The position numbers were made by a program, and so were the translations under genes. Below, piece by piece: positions 63,389-64,000 of a stretch of 64,000 nucleotides of DNA. The notes under the pieces were generated by a model, which was not told where the DNA came from, made no database searches, and saw only the letters and a program-made list of their open reading frames with translations. How positions within the stretch are numbered: position 1 is the first letter of the stretch; each line of letters opens with the position of its first letter. Origin of the DNA: Hormiphora californensis (taxonomy: Eukaryota; Ctenophora; Tentaculata; Cydippida; Pleurobrachiidae); assembly GCA_020137815.1 (NCBI GenBank), contig CM035353.1, positions 1,120,501-1,184,500 of the forward strand, in the 5' to 3' direction.

Positions 63389-63461
63389 GGTTCGGTAGCT
63401 CAGTGGTAGAGCATCGAGCGCGTCTCTCTGGAGGTCCCTGGTTCAATTCCCGGTCGAACCC
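63389..63461 (+). tRNA. tRNA-like Pol III gene, second array unit 1
   Basis: Same 73 bases as B1, followed by the TTTTT terminator. Confidence 0.6.
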
Positions 63462-63709
63462 AGTATTTTTCGATTTTCTTCCCTATTTAATTCTTGCTCA
63501 GATCTCTTTATTCTGAATAATCAATTAATCTCTCCTTGACCGAGATCTGCCCGTGTGTGTGTGAGATTCCCCTATATAACCGTTGTACGGAGGGCGTGTG
63601 TGTGTGTTGATCACCAGAAGGAGATATCAAAATTACTTCCTCTATCACATGGTGTCTATCTAAGGGCATGTGCTTGAATATAGTGTTGAAGAAATGCGAT
63701 CTGTACAGG

Positions 63710-63782
63710 GGTTCGGTAGCTCAGTGGTAGAGCATCGAGCGCGTCTCTCTGGAGGTCCCTGGTTCAATTCCCGGTCGAACCC
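63710..63782 (+). tRNA. tRNA-like Pol III gene, second array unit 2
   Basis: Same 73 bases, 321 bp after the previous unit. Confidence 0.6.
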
Positions 63783-64000
63783 AGTATTTTTCGATTTTCT
63801 TCCCTATTTAATTCTTGCTCAGATCTCTTTATTCTGAATAATCAATTAATCTCTCCTTGACCGAGATCTGCCCGTGTGTGTGTGAGATTCCCCTATATAA
63901 CCGTTGTACGGAGGGCGTGTGTGTGTGTTGATCACCAGAAGGAGATATCAAAATTACTTCCTCTATCACATGGTGTCTATCTAAGGGCATGTGCTTGAAT

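Larger units (their letters stand above)
63121..64000 (+). repeat. Second 321-bp tRNA-unit array, running off the window
   Basis: It starts abruptly inside the T-arm (ttcaattcccggtcg) and continues for more than two and a half units in plus orientation. Units look identical to the right arm of the foldback array. Confidence 0.88.

Overview
The window is animal nuclear DNA. Evidence: many short coding exons with GT-AG borders and consistent phases, signal-peptide genes carrying C-type lectin, sushi and EF-hand domains, an animal-type lipoxygenase, an env-bearing Ty3/Gypsy element, a LINE, MITEs and heavy microsatellite load. Domain content and short introns suggest a marine or early-branching invertebrate. 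A sponge is possible, but nothing seen fixes the phylum.

Layout. 0-3 kb: a partial secreted-protein gene, MITE-like hairpins and a C-type-lectin gene (minus). 2.98-12.84 kb: a complete endogenous retrovirus-like Ty3/Gypsy provirus (LTR, gag, -1 frameshift signal, pol, env with a PAN/apple-like domain, a small fourth ORF, LTR) with no visible inactivating lesion. 13-17.5 kb: part of an unrecognised plus-strand gene and a minus-strand gene with signal peptide, farnesoic-acid-methyltransferase-like domain and sushi domain. 18.4-25.95 kb: a 13-exon lipoxygenase (plus) whose introns are full of tandem repeats that include its own splice junctions. 26.7-28.2 kb: a six-exon minus-strand gene whose C-terminus is encoded by a minisatellite. 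28.5-35 kb: two LINE insertions, both in (GT)n tracts; a third copy lies in lipoxygenase intron 1. 32.6-44.3 kb: sequence with the texture of unpolished reads. 38.8-46.4 kb: a G-rich minisatellite. 46.6-48.7 kb: exons of a multi-pass receptor-like gene (minus) with a LINE ORF1-like fragment in one intron. 49-56 kb: almost gene-free, with two TIR elements. 56.3-62.8 kb: a four-EF-hand gene (plus) with a secreted-protein gene nested antisense in one intron and a 3.2-kb foldback element in its last intron. That element contains AAAGCG-type palindromic satellite and a head-to-head array of 321-bp units, each with a tRNA-like Pol III gene. A second such array runs off the right edge.

Main themes: (1) tandem duplications spanning exon-intron junctions, including a 23-copy 43-bp unit that itself looks like a tiny intron; (2) the tRNA-bearing foldback element; (3) an apparently intact provirus; (4) a lipoxygenase whose C-terminal iron-ligand isoleucine is replaced by alanine where a tandem repeat begins. 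All gene models were built by eye from reading frames and splice signals.
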